A stretch of DNA of 11,758 nt from the NCBI GenBank assembly GCA_009726075.1, contig WLND01000017.1, positions 1 through 11,758 of the forward strand, read 5' to 3'. Positions within the stretch are counted from its first letter, which is position 1; each line of letters opens with the position of its first letter. This document shows, piece after piece, positions 1 to 6,329 of this stretch. The translations under genes were made by a program, and so were the position numbers. This stretch comes from Actinomycetota bacterium. Lineage in GTDB: Bacteria > Actinomycetota > Actinomycetes > S36-B12. Below the pieces are notes generated by a model, which had not been told where the DNA came from, did no database searches, and saw nothing but the letters and a program-made list of their open reading frames with translations.

Positions 1-164
1 GCGCGGCGCGTCGTCTCGTCCATATCCCGATGGGTCGCTTCGGCGAGCCGTCCGAGCTTGCCGCTGCCGTGGCCTTCCTCGCCAGCGATGATTCGTCCTT
101 CCTCACCGCGTCGAATTTCCTGATCGACGGCGGGATCTCCGGGGCGTACGTCACTCCGCTGTAG
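1..164 (+). CDS. Short-chain dehydrogenase/reductase, C-terminal fragment
   Basis: This is the 3' end of a gene that begins left of the window; the readable frame starts at base 3 and ends at TAG 162-164. The last 53 residues include IPMGRFGEPSELAAAVAFLA and a later FLIDGG. This is the usual C-terminal signature of classical SDR enzymes (P-x-GR-x-G-x-P-E, then AxxVxFLAS, then a [VI]DGG motif before the end). Such enzymes are NAD(P)-dependent oxidoreductases of the FabG/3-oxoacyl reductase or sugar-alcohol dehydrogenase type. The Rossmann GxxxGxG motif and the catalytic Tyr-x-x-x-Lys lie outside the window, so the substrate cannot be inferred. It converges on the glutamine-amidotransferase-like gene and is followed at once by a strong terminator hairpin. 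Family assignment is firm; specific function is unknown. Confidence 0.85.
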   Translation, partial: AARRLVHIPMGRFGEPSELAAAVAFLASDDSSFLTASNFLIDGGISGAYVTPL

Positions 165-191
165 GCCCCGTTGTGCCGCAACCTGCTCACG

Positions 192-224
192 CGCCGCCGG
201 GCCCTTTCGGGCCCGGCGGCGTTT
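192..224 (+). terminator. Intrinsic terminator of the SDR gene
   Basis: A perfect 13-bp GC-rich stem pairs 192-204 with 209-221 around a TTTC loop (205-208). It is followed by TTT and then GGGTT, a short T-tract as often found in high-GC genomes. It lies 28 bases after the SDR stop codon. On the minus strand no T-run follows the stem, so it would mainly serve the plus-strand gene. It also separates this gene from the convergent amidotransferase-like gene. Confidence 0.85.
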
Positions 225-257
225 GGGTTGCAGGTCGGGACCAGCGTGACCCGCCTC

Positions 258-995
258 CTAGCCCACCCGCGGAGTCGACAGGCCGGTGCGGAACCGAATC
301 GAGGCCTCGAGGAATGCCCTGATGAGCCCCCGGTCGGTAGCCCGACGGTCCGGGTGTTCCGGATGCCACTGCACCCCAACGCAGAACGACGCCGACGAGT
401 CCTCGCACACTTCGATGGTGCCATCGGGTGCGAGGCCCGTGACCGCGAGGTCGCCGGCATCCTTCACCGCCTGGTGGTGCGAGGAATTCACGATCGCCTC
501 GGTGCCGCCGAGCGCGCCCGCGATCATCGACCCGGCCGTGAAACTCGCCTGGTGGTTCACGAACTGACCGGGGCGCTCGCGGTGCACGAGATCAGACACG
601 TCAGGCAGGTTCTGGTGCAGCGAGCCCCCGTGCGCGACAGCCATCACCTGCAGACCTCGGCAAATGCCTAGGACCGGAAGGTCACGCTCCTTGGCTCCCC
701 GGTACAGGCTGAGCTCGGATGCATCCCGGCTCACGCGCGGTGCGTCAGTGGTCGGCTCAGGCACCGCGCCGTAGCCGGCGGGGTTGACGTCGGCCCCTCC
801 GACGAGCACAAGGCCGTCGATGCGATCGAGAACCTCCACGTCGTCCGAGGTATCCGGAGGCAGCATCACCACCCGAGCCCCCGCCTCCTGAAGAAGATCG
901 ACGTACCAATGCGGGAGCAGCGCTGCCTCGATCTCCCAGGCACCCCACTTCGCAGGCTCGAGGTAGCAGCTGACTCCGATGACTGGACGCGACAT
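258..995 (-). CDS. Gamma-glutamyl-gamma-aminobutyrate hydrolase-like class I glutamine amidotransferase (peptidase C26)
   Basis: A 245-residue cytosolic protein, close to the usual 240-260 for the family. Enzymes of this type hydrolyse gamma-glutamyl amides, for example gamma-glutamyl-GABA in the putrescine route (PuuD). Seen directly: an N-terminal beta strand RPVIGVSC; the oxyanion stretch VLVGGADVNP (residues 63-72); the nucleophile elbow LGICRGLQ with Cys112; and VQWHPEHP with the predicted catalytic His211 and Glu213. No synthetase domain is attached, so it acts as a stand-alone hydrolase. The ATG start at 993-995 has an AGGA ribosome-binding site seven bases upstream. The gene stands alone: it is convergent with the SDR gene and divergent from the antiporter, so neighbours do not reveal the pathway. 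The natural substrate could be another gamma-glutamyl compound, so I give no gene symbol. Family is sure, substrate uncertain. Confidence 0.88.
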   Translation of the reverse strand: MSRPVIGVSCYLEPAKWGAWEIEAALLPHWYVDLLQEAGARVVMLPPDTSDDVEVLDRIDGLVLVGGADVNPAGYGAVPEPTTDAPRVSRDASELSLYRGAKERDLPVLGICRGLQVMAVAHGGSLHQNLPDVSDLVHRERPGQFVNHQASFTAGSMIAGALGGTEAIVNSSHHQAVKDAGDLAVTGLAPDGTIEVCEDSSASFCVGVQWHPEHPDRRATDRGLIRAFLEASIRFRTGLSTPRVG

Positions 996-1037
996 GCCCG
1001 AATCCTGTCATTCACCGCGCACCGTCCGGCCACCAGA

Positions 1038-1080
1038 GCCCGCCCTACGATGGCGATGCTCGTTGGCCTGACGGGCGGGC
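1038..1080. repeat. 8-bp GC inverted repeat in the amidotransferase/antiporter divergent region
   Basis: GCCCGCCC (1038-1045) and GGGCGGGC (1073-1080) are perfect inverted copies separated by 27 bp. The spacer contains TACGAT (1046-1051), a possible plus-strand -10 hexamer for the antiporter about 88 bp before its start. The 143-bp region 996-1138 holds no gene that I can support. The arms are pure G/C, so a chance occurrence in this genome is quite possible. Confidence 0.25.
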
Positions 1081-1138
1081 ATCTTGGACCATGGGCCGCT
1101 CACTCGAGCACCGGAGAGTTTCAGAGGGGATACCGACC

Positions 1139-2320
1139 GTGCACACAGACCTCGTGTCGCTGGTGACGATCGCCGCCATCGCAGCCGCCGTGCCGCTGTT
1201 CGTGGGGCTCGTGCGCCTGCGAGTCGCGGACGTTGTCCTGCTCATCGGCCTCGGCATCCTCTTCGGCCCCTCGGCGATCGACCTCATCAGGGTGACCGGC
1301 GCGATCACCCTCCTCTCCGAGCTCGGGCTCGGCATGCTGTTCTTCCTCGCGGGACTCGAACTCGAGGAGCGCGCCATCCGCGGCGAAAGCGGGCGCCTGG
1401 CCGCCATCGGCTGGGGAAGCTCACTGCTCCTCGCCGGTGTCGCAGCTGCCGTCCTGCAGGTGACCGGCCTCGTCGATGACTCCCTGGGCGTGGCGATCGC
1501 CTTGACGTCAACAGCGCTCGGCACGCTCCTGCCAGTGCTGCGGGACTCCGGCGACCTGTCCGGGCGGATGGGGACCCTGTTCATGGGCGCGGGCGCTTGG
1601 GGTGAGTTCGGACCCATCATCGCCATAGCGGTCCTGCTGGGCTCCCAATCGAAGTTCGTGGCCCTGCTGACCCTTGCCGCGTTCGTCGGCATCGCGGTGG
1701 CGCTGGCCGTGCTGCCCCAGCGCTTTCGCAATCGGCGCATCAACGCCCTCATCGAGGTCGGGCATCACACGAGCGCGCAGACTGCCGTCCGGCTCACGAT
1801 GCTTGTCATCATCCTGCTGCTCGCCGTGGCCGATGGATTCGGCCTCGACGCGGTGCTCGGTGCGTTCGCCGCGGGCATCATCGTTCGGCGTTTCTCGCCG
1901 CCCGCTGAGGATTCGATCGTCCTGGGCAAGATCGAGGCGATCGGCTTCGGATTCCTGATCCCGGTGTTCTTCGTCGTGTCGGGAGCCAACCTCGACATCG
2001 GATCGATTGTGGAGCACCCCCTGCTCCTCGTGCTGTTCTTCTTCCTGCTCCTGCTCGTGCGGGGCCTCCCGCAGTTCTTCATCTACCGACGGGCCCTGCC
2101 AGCCACCGCGGAACGCGCGAGATTCTCGTTGCTCGTCGCAACCGGGCTGCCCATCATCGTCGCGGTGACGACCCTGGAGACCGCCGATGGCCTCATGCGA
2201 CCCGCGAATGCCGCAGCGCTGGTCGGGGCGGGCGCCCTCTCGGTGCTGGTATTCCCGATGGTCGGCGGGCTCATCACCCGCCGGTCATCGGGTCAGGCGC
2301 GCGCTGCGAACACCGAGTGA
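1139..2320 (+). CDS. Cation:proton antiporter, CPA2 / KefB-NapA type
   Basis: An inner-membrane protein predicted to exchange H+ for Na+ or K+. The GTG start at 1139 is preferred: AGAGGGGA lies eight bases upstream and translation opens directly with a membrane helix. An upstream ATG at 1091 would add 16 hydrophilic residues and has no good ribosome-binding site. The 393 residues form about 12-13 hydrophobic segments across the whole length, with no C-terminal TrkA/RCK nucleotide-binding domain. CPA2 hallmarks are the LGLGMLFFLAGLEL segment near residues 62-75, DAVLGAFAAGIIV near 237-249, and FGFLIPVFFVVSGANLD near 270-286. At the ion-site helix, where NapA has Asp-Asp and KefC has Gln-Asp, this protein reads GAWGEFGP, with Glu156 apparently the only acidic residue. 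The gene is monocistronic. It ends with TGA 2318-2320, 28 bp inside the end of the convergent rlmB. Ion specificity is unknown. Confidence 0.88.
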   Translation: MHTDLVSLVTIAAIAAAVPLFVGLVRLRVADVVLLIGLGILFGPSAIDLIRVTGAITLLSELGLGMLFFLAGLELEERAIRGESGRLAAIGWGSSLLLAGVAAAVLQVTGLVDDSLGVAIALTSTALGTLLPVLRDSGDLSGRMGTLFMGAGAWGEFGPIIAIAVLLGSQSKFVALLTLAAFVGIAVALAVLPQRFRNRRINALIEVGHHTSAQTAVRLTMLVIILLLAVADGFGLDAVLGAFAAGIIVRRFSPPAEDSIVLGKIEAIGFGFLIPVFFVVSGANLDIGSIVEHPLLLVLFFFLLLLVRGLPQFFIYRRALPATAERARFSLLVATGLPIIVAVTTLETADGLMRPANAAALVGAGALSVLVFPMVGGLITRRSSGQARAANTE

Positions 2321-3249
2321 AGGGCGATGCCCGCTGCGACCGACGCATTGAGCGACTCGGTGTCGGAGCGCATGCCGATCTTCGCGATCCAATCGCAGGT
2401 CTTGCCAACGAGCCTTGAGAGTCCCTCGCCCTCTGATCCGATGACGAGCACCAGCTTGTCAGTGAGCACATCGGCGGGGAGCCCGCTCACCGACTGCGGC
2501 GCGTCGGCCGCGAGCCCGACCACGGTGAACCCCTGCTGCTGCAGCGCCTCGAGCGACCGGGTGAGGTTGGTGACCTGCGCGACCCGCACGCGGGAGAGCG
2601 CACCAGCCGACGCCTTCCATGCTCCGGCAGTGACCCCCGCCGAGCGCCGGCTCGGGATAACGACGCCGTCGGCGCCGAACGCCGCCGCAGACCGCACGAT
2701 CGCGCCGAGGTTACGAGGGTCGGTCACGCCGTCGAGCGCCACAAGGAGGCTTCCGGTCGAGACGTCGGTGAGGTCGGCGTAGTCGTAGGCCGGGACGGCC
2801 AGGGCCAGTCCCTGATGGACGCCGCCGTCGGTGAGGCGGTCCATGTCAGTGTGCGACACCTCGAGGACCGGGATGTTGAAGGCAACCGCGAGACGAAGTG
2901 CCTCGCGCCAGCGATCATCGCTCTCCATCTTCACCTGTACGTACAGGGCCTTCGCCGGCACCTTCGCCCGCAGGGCTTCAACCACCGGGTTTCGCCCGAT
3001 GAGCATGCTCGCTTCTTCACGGGCGGTGCGGCGGCGGGCCGATGCAGGGGCCCGCTCCTTGCCCTCCTCGGCGCGCTTGACCGCTGCGCGCTCCCGGCGG
3101 GCCGCCGGGTGGTAGGTGCGCTCGGTCGCCTTGGGGGTCGGACCACGGCCCTTCAGCTGCTTGCGCCGCTGGCCGCCGGACCCGACGGTCGCGCCCTTCT
3201 TCGTCCCGTCATTTCGCATCGCGCCGCGTCGTTGAGAGTTGCCTGCCAT
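2293..3249 (-). CDS. rlmB: 23S rRNA (guanosine-2'-O-)-methyltransferase, TrmH/SPOUT family
   Basis: RlmB uses S-adenosylmethionine to 2'-O-methylate a guanosine of 23S rRNA (G2251 in E. coli) near the peptidyl-transferase centre. The 318 residues show an N-terminal Lys/Arg-rich tail (1 to about 80, beginning MAGNSQRRGA), then the substrate-binding domain from IGRNPVVEALR (84-94). The SPOUT knot follows with motif 1 DGVTDPRNLGAIVRSAAAFG (173-192, Asn180 and Arg186), motif 2 LVIGSEGEGLSRL (268-280) and motif 3 SLNASVAAGIAL (299-310). The gene is the last of the carD operon-like run. Its Shine-Dalgarno AAGGA overlaps the TAA stop of cysS, with nine bases between the genes, so translation is probably coupled. 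Its 3' end overlaps the convergent antiporter by 28 bp and I see no terminator. A paralogous tRNA or rRNA TrmH-type target is possible but less likely given length and context. Confidence 0.93.
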   Translation of the reverse strand: MAGNSQRRGAMRNDGTKKGATVGSGGQRRKQLKGRGPTPKATERTYHPAARRERAAVKRAEEGKERAPASARRRTAREEASMLIGRNPVVEALRAKVPAKALYVQVKMESDDRWREALRLAVAFNIPVLEVSHTDMDRLTDGGVHQGLALAVPAYDYADLTDVSTGSLLVALDGVTDPRNLGAIVRSAAAFGADGVVIPSRRSAGVTAGAWKASAGALSRVRVAQVTNLTRSLEALQQQGFTVVGLAADAPQSVSGLPADVLTDKLVLVIGSEGEGLSRLVGKTCDWIAKIGMRSDTESLNASVAAGIALHSVFAARA

Positions 3250-3258
3250 GGTTCGTCC

Positions 3259-4671
3259 TTACTTCTCAAGCGTCCAGCGCGCACCCTGCGCGGTGTCTTC
3301 GATGCGAATGCCGATCAGGTCGAGCCCGTCGCGAATCGCATCTGCTGCGGCGAAATCCTTGCGGACTCTCGCCTCCTGCCGCTGGGTCATCAGCACCTGC
3401 ACGAGCGCGTCAATGACCTCGGTCGCGCGGTCGGTCGAACCTGCCTGCCCGGTGCTCCACTGAGGGTCCCACGGGTTGAGCCCGAACACATCGAGCATCG
3501 CGAGGGTGGCGCAGAACGCCTCTCGCACGTCATCGATCCGCTGCTCGGCCACCGCTGCGTTGCCTGCGCGGACGATGTCGTGCAGCACGGCCAGCGCCTG
3601 GGGTACGGCCAGGTCATTGTCCATCGCTTCGTCAAAGGCGGACGGCCTCGCGGCCAGGTCGACCTCGAGCAGCGCCGGAGTACCTCCGAGCAGCTCATGT
3701 GCCCGCCGAAGGAATCCCTCGATGCGGCGGTAGCCCTGGCCGGCCTCGCTCACTGAGACGTCCGAGTACTCGAGCATCGAGCGGTAGTGCGCGCTCACCA
3801 GGTAGTAGCGCAACTCCACCGGCGGGATCCGCTTGACGACCTCGTCGACGAGCAGCGAGTTGCCCAGGGACTTGCTCATCTTCTCGCCAGCGGTGGTGAC
3901 CCAGGCGTTGTGCATCCAGAAGTTCGCGAAGTCACCACCCGCGGCCTTGGACTGGGCGATCTCGTTCTCGTGGTGGGGGAAGATGAGGTCCAGGCCACCA
4001 CCATGGATGTCGAAGTGCTCGCCGAGGTACTTGCCCGCCATTGCCGAGCACTCAATGTGCCAGCCCGGACGGCCAGGGCCCCAGGGCGTCTGCCAGAGCG
4101 GCTCGCCCGGCTTCGCCGCCTTCCACATCGCGAAGTCACGAGGGTCGCGCTTGTCCTTGGCTGCCGAGTCAGGCGAAGCGAGCATGTCGTCGATGCGCTG
4201 CCCGCTCAGCGACCCGTAGCCCTCGAATGACCGAACATCAAAATAGACATCGCCGTTCACCGAGTATGCGTGGTCAAGGTCGATGAGCCGCTGCATCAAC
4301 GCGATCATTTCCGGAACATGCCCGGTGGCTCTCGGCTCGTACGTGGGCGGCAGGCAGCCCAGGACGTCGTAGGCCCGCGTGAAGGCGCGCTCATTGCGCA
4401 TGGCGAGCTGCCAGTAGGGGATGTCCTCGTGTCCGGCGTCGTGGATGATCTTGTCGTCGATATCGGTGACATTGCGGACCAGCGTGACGTCATAACCGCG
4501 AATAGTCAGCCATCGCCGCAGGACGTCGAAGGAAACGCCGCTGCGGATATGCCCGACGTGCGGCGGGGCCTGCACCGTCGCACCGCACAGGTAGATGCCC
4601 ACATGGCCGGGTGTGATGGGGATGAACTCGCGCGCAGCGCGCGTGGCTGTGTCGTAGAGGGAAAGTGGCAC
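3259..4671 (-). CDS. cysS: Cysteinyl-tRNA synthetase
   Basis: A class I aminoacyl-tRNA synthetase charging tRNA-Cys in the cytosol; 470 residues, typical for the family. Visible landmarks: LCGATVQAPPHVGHIRSG (28-45) containing the HIGH-type sequence HVGH (38-41), the KMSKS loop EKMSKSLGN (263-271), and zinc ligands Cys29, Cys208, His233 and Glu237. The tRNA-binding C-terminal domain ends with FAAADAIRDGLDLIGI (440-455). The related mycothiol ligase MshC is shorter and lacks this C-terminal part, so CysS is the better call. The start is GTG (4669-4671). No Shine-Dalgarno is visible, but TACCCT lies exactly six bases upstream, as in leaderless actinobacterial genes. The 51-nt gap to the upstream PPOX gene is filled by two interleaved inverted repeats (separate entry). 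rlmB follows after nine bases. Confidence 0.96.
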   Translation of the reverse strand: MPLSLYDTATRAAREFIPITPGHVGIYLCGATVQAPPHVGHIRSGVSFDVLRRWLTIRGYDVTLVRNVTDIDDKIIHDAGHEDIPYWQLAMRNERAFTRAYDVLGCLPPTYEPRATGHVPEMIALMQRLIDLDHAYSVNGDVYFDVRSFEGYGSLSGQRIDDMLASPDSAAKDKRDPRDFAMWKAAKPGEPLWQTPWGPGRPGWHIECSAMAGKYLGEHFDIHGGGLDLIFPHHENEIAQSKAAGGDFANFWMHNAWVTTAGEKMSKSLGNSLLVDEVVKRIPPVELRYYLVSAHYRSMLEYSDVSVSEAGQGYRRIEGFLRRAHELLGGTPALLEVDLAARPSAFDEAMDNDLAVPQALAVLHDIVRAGNAAVAEQRIDDVREAFCATLAMLDVFGLNPWDPQWSTGQAGSTDRATEVIDALVQVLMTQRQEARVRKDFAAADAIRDGLDLIGIRIEDTAQGARWTLEK

Positions 4672-4723
4672 AGGTGAAGGGTACCGATCTTTTGGGGCCC
4701 ACCTGTGCAGCGAGCGGATCGGT
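4668..4723 (-). promoter_or_regulatory. Interleaved inverted-repeat element covering the cysS start
   Basis: Two perfect inverted repeats alternate here. Pair A is GCACAGGTG (4668-4676) with CACCTGTGC (4700-4708). Pair B is ACCGATC (4683-4689) with GATCGGT (4717-4723). In minus-strand order they run B, A, B', A', so the RNA could fold as either of two exclusive hairpins or as an H-type pseudoknot (stems of 7 and 9 bp; connectors of 8, 10 and 6 nt). The last arm contains the cysS GTG start, and the first touches the stop of the upstream PPOX gene. As DNA, the arms of pair A are 32 bp centre to centre, close to three helical turns, and flank the TACCCT hexamer, so an operator is an alternative reading. 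The repeats are directly seen; the function is inferred. Confidence 0.45.
4678..4683 (-). promoter_or_regulatory. Possible leaderless -10 element for cysS
   Basis: The minus strand reads TACCCT, then six bases (TCACCT), then the GTG start of cysS. TANNNT ending 6-7 bases before a start codon is the usual arrangement for leaderless transcripts in actinobacteria. No Shine-Dalgarno competes with it. A -35 hexamer is not evident. If active, cysS and rlmB could be transcribed apart from the upstream genes. Confidence 0.4.
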
Positions 4724-5118
4724 TAGAGGGCGATGACCTTGTGCGGGGTGAGCCTGACCACTACCCGGACGTTGTCGGTGCCATCGTCCATCGTGTAGCG
4801 GTCGGCACCCGTGTACTCATTGGCGAGCCGATCGATGAGTTCGCGTCCGCCCTCGCGGCTCATCGTGACGGTGCCGCGCACCTCGATGTACGAGTACGGA
4901 TTCGCCTTGCCGTAGACAAGGACCGTGGCCCGCGGGTCGCGAACCAGATTGCGATGCTTTTGCCGGCCTTCGACGGTCGACATGAGGAGGTCGTCGCCCT
5001 CGCGCGCGACCCAGACAACCGAGAGTTGCGGCTGCCCGTCCGCCGAGATGGTCGCAAGGGTCGCGAACTCAGGGCCGTCGAGCAGGGGCAGCGAACCTTC
5101 GGGGATGCGGGAAGTCAC
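4723..5118 (-). CDS. PPOX-class F420-dependent / split-barrel flavin-binding protein (Rv1155-like)
   Basis: A small 131-residue cytosolic protein with the split beta-barrel fold of the pyridoxamine-phosphate-oxidase superfamily. The N-terminal half carries LDGPEFATLATISADGQPQL (13-32) and VVWVAREGDDLLMSTVEGR (34-52), followed by KHRNLVRDPR (54-63), the basic cofactor-phosphate-binding stretch characteristic of the F420-binding FDOR-B/Rv1155 group. Members reduce substrates with F420H2 or bind F420/FMN; the substrate here is unknown. The start is GTG (5116-5118), four bases after the ispF stop. TACGGT lies six bases upstream, so it could be translated by coupling or from a leaderless transcript. 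The gene sits between ispF and cysS, which are directly adjacent in M. tuberculosis as I recall it. Family is firm; the F420 rather than FMN preference is an inference. Confidence 0.85.
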   Translation of the reverse strand: MTSRIPEGSLPLLDGPEFATLATISADGQPQLSVVWVAREGDDLLMSTVEGRQKHRNLVRDPRATVLVYGKANPYSYIEVRGTVTMSREGGRELIDRLANEYTGADRYTMDDGTDNVRVVVRLTPHKVIAL

Positions 5119-5122
5119 GGGA

Positions 5123-5605
5123 TCACCGTACCCCGGGCGCGAGCGACGCGACAGCGATGGCCGCGATGCCCTCGCCCCTGCCTGTCAGTCCGAGGCCGTC
5201 GGTCGTGGTGCCCGATACCCGAACGGGGGCCCCGATCGCCGCGCTCATGACGTCCTGTGCCTCTTCGCGACGGCTGCCCACCTTGGGCCGATTCCCGATG
5301 ATCTGGACCGAGCCATTGCCGATGACGTAGCCGGCCTCCCGGACCAATTGGGCGGTGTGCGCGAGCAGGGTGACCCCGGCTGCCTCGGACCAGCGCGGAT
5401 CGTCGGTGCCGAAGACAGCCCCCAGATCGCCAAGGCCCGCAGCCGACAGCAGCGCATCGCACAGTGCGTGAGCCGCGACATCGGCATCGGAGTGCCCCGC
5501 GAGACCGGTCTCGCCCGGCCCCAGGAGTCCGGCGAGCCACAGCGGACGATCCGCAGCGAGAGCATGGACGTCAGTGCCGATGCCGACGAGCGGGATGGCC
5601 GTCAT
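5123..5605 (-). CDS. ispF: 2-C-methyl-D-erythritol 2,4-cyclodiphosphate synthase
   Basis: IspF converts CDP-methylerythritol 2-phosphate into the cyclic diphosphate MEcPP with release of CMP, the fifth step of the MEP isoprenoid pathway; the enzyme is a cytosolic homotrimer. The 160 residues are the normal length. Metal ligands are visible: Asp12 and His14 in GIGTDVH, and His46 after the GHSDADVAAH stretch (37-46). The CDP-binding TTTDGLGLTGRGEGI motif spans 133-147. The ATG start (5603-5605) overlaps the TGA stop of ispD as ATGA, indicating translational coupling; no separate ribosome-binding site is clear. The PPOX gene follows after four bases. The protein is separate from IspD, not fused as in some proteobacteria. 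Confidence 0.96.
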   Translation of the reverse strand: MTAIPLVGIGTDVHALAADRPLWLAGLLGPGETGLAGHSDADVAAHALCDALLSAAGLGDLGAVFGTDDPRWSEAAGVTLLAHTAQLVREAGYVIGNGSVQIIGNRPKVGSRREEAQDVMSAAIGAPVRVSGTTTDGLGLTGRGEGIAAIAVASLAPGVR

Positions 5606-6321
5606 CCGAGCACGCCCGCAGACCGACGTCGCGCCAGAATCGCCTCGGCCAGGACCAAGTCGATCGGGCGGGTCACCTTGAACGCCTCCTCGTGACCGGC
5701 GATGACGAGCACGGGGCGGCCAAGAGCCTCGACCAGACCCGCATCGTCGGTCGCCGGGCTGCTTTCCGGATCGAGCGCCGCATGCGCCGACTGCAGCACC
5801 TGCCGGGCAAACCCCTGCGGAGTCTGGATTGCCCTGAGCGCCGCACGGTTCAGGGTGGCCTCAACGACGTTGCCCTCATCGACCTGCTTGATCGTGTCGG
5901 CGACGGGCAGGCCCGGCACGACAGCCTCGTGGCCCGATCGAACCGCTGCCACGACGCGTGCGATGAGTTCGGCAGGGACCAGCGGGCGAGCAGCGTCATG
6001 AACCAGCACGACATCGATCTCGGCTGGCAGGGCCAGTAGGGCACGGGCCACTGAGTCCTGCCGTGATTCGCCACCGGCCACCACGAGAACCTCGGTTGCC
6101 AGTTCCGCCTGATCGAGCATGACACGAACCTCGTCAAGATCACCGGCAGGCGCCGCCACGACAATCACGTCGATGGCGTGTGAGGCACTCAGGGCACGCA
6201 CTGCGTGGACAAGCAGCGGGGCACCCCCGAGCAGCCGCAACGCCTTGGGGGCGCCCGGGCCCAGTCGCTCGCCGCGACCCGCCGCCGGAACGATCGCAGC
6301 CGTATGCCGATCGGCAGTCAC
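5602..6321 (-). CDS. ispD: 2-C-methyl-D-erythritol 4-phosphate cytidylyltransferase
   Basis: IspD joins CTP and methylerythritol 4-phosphate to give CDP-methylerythritol, the third step of the MEP pathway. The 239 residues contain the nucleotide-binding loop VPAAGRGERLG (11-21) with Lys26, VHDAARPLV (107-115), DTIK (142-145), Arg159 followed by QTPQGF (166-171), TDDAGLVE (191-198) and FKVTRPIDL (214-222). These include the Thr, Arg and Lys residues that contact substrate in the family. The start is GTG (6319-6321), eight bases after the carD stop, with a weak GGCGG four bases upstream. The stop overlaps ispF by four bases. It therefore probably depends on the carD promoter and on coupled translation. 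Confidence 0.96.
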   Translation of the reverse strand: MTADRHTAAIVPAAGRGERLGPGAPKALRLLGGAPLLVHAVRALSASHAIDVIVVAAPAGDLDEVRVMLDQAELATEVLVVAGGESRQDSVARALLALPAEIDVVLVHDAARPLVPAELIARVVAAVRSGHEAVVPGLPVADTIKQVDEGNVVEATLNRAALRAIQTPQGFARQVLQSAHAALDPESSPATDDAGLVEALGRPVLVIAGHEEAFKVTRPIDLVLAEAILARRRSAGVLG

Positions 6322-6329
6322 TGCGCCGC

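Noticed and set aside
171..671. Plus-strand open frame over the amidotransferase-like gene
   Set aside because: It runs antisense to a protein with complete catalytic motifs, has no recognisable domain and has low-complexity Arg-rich composition typical of high-GC shadow frames.
1091..1138. Upstream ATG start for the antiporter
   Set aside because: It adds 16 polar residues before the first helix and lacks a Shine-Dalgarno, while GTG at 1139 has AGAGGGGA at good spacing.
1056..1166. Short leader ORF overlapping the antiporter start
   Set aside because: An ATG-opened 36-codon frame exists but has no ribosome-binding site, no conserved-looking content and no regulatory hallmark such as a codon run.
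2815..3756. 313-codon plus-strand frame across rlmB and cysS
   Set aside because: It crosses two clear minus-strand genes, shows no family motif and has no ribosome-binding site; it is an antisense shadow.
3259..4671. Mycothiol ligase MshC instead of CysS
   Set aside because: At 470 residues with the tRNA-binding C-terminal domain, and in the ispDF-cysS-rlmB context, CysS fits better; MshC is shorter and lacks that domain.
4668..4708. 9-bp inverted repeat before cysS as the terminator of the PPOX gene
   Set aside because: No T-run follows the stem on the minus strand, the loop is 23 nt, and the second arm lies over the cysS start codon.
5464..6039. 191-codon plus-strand frame across ispF and ispD
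   Set aside because: It is antisense to two well-conserved MEP-pathway enzymes and resembles no family.
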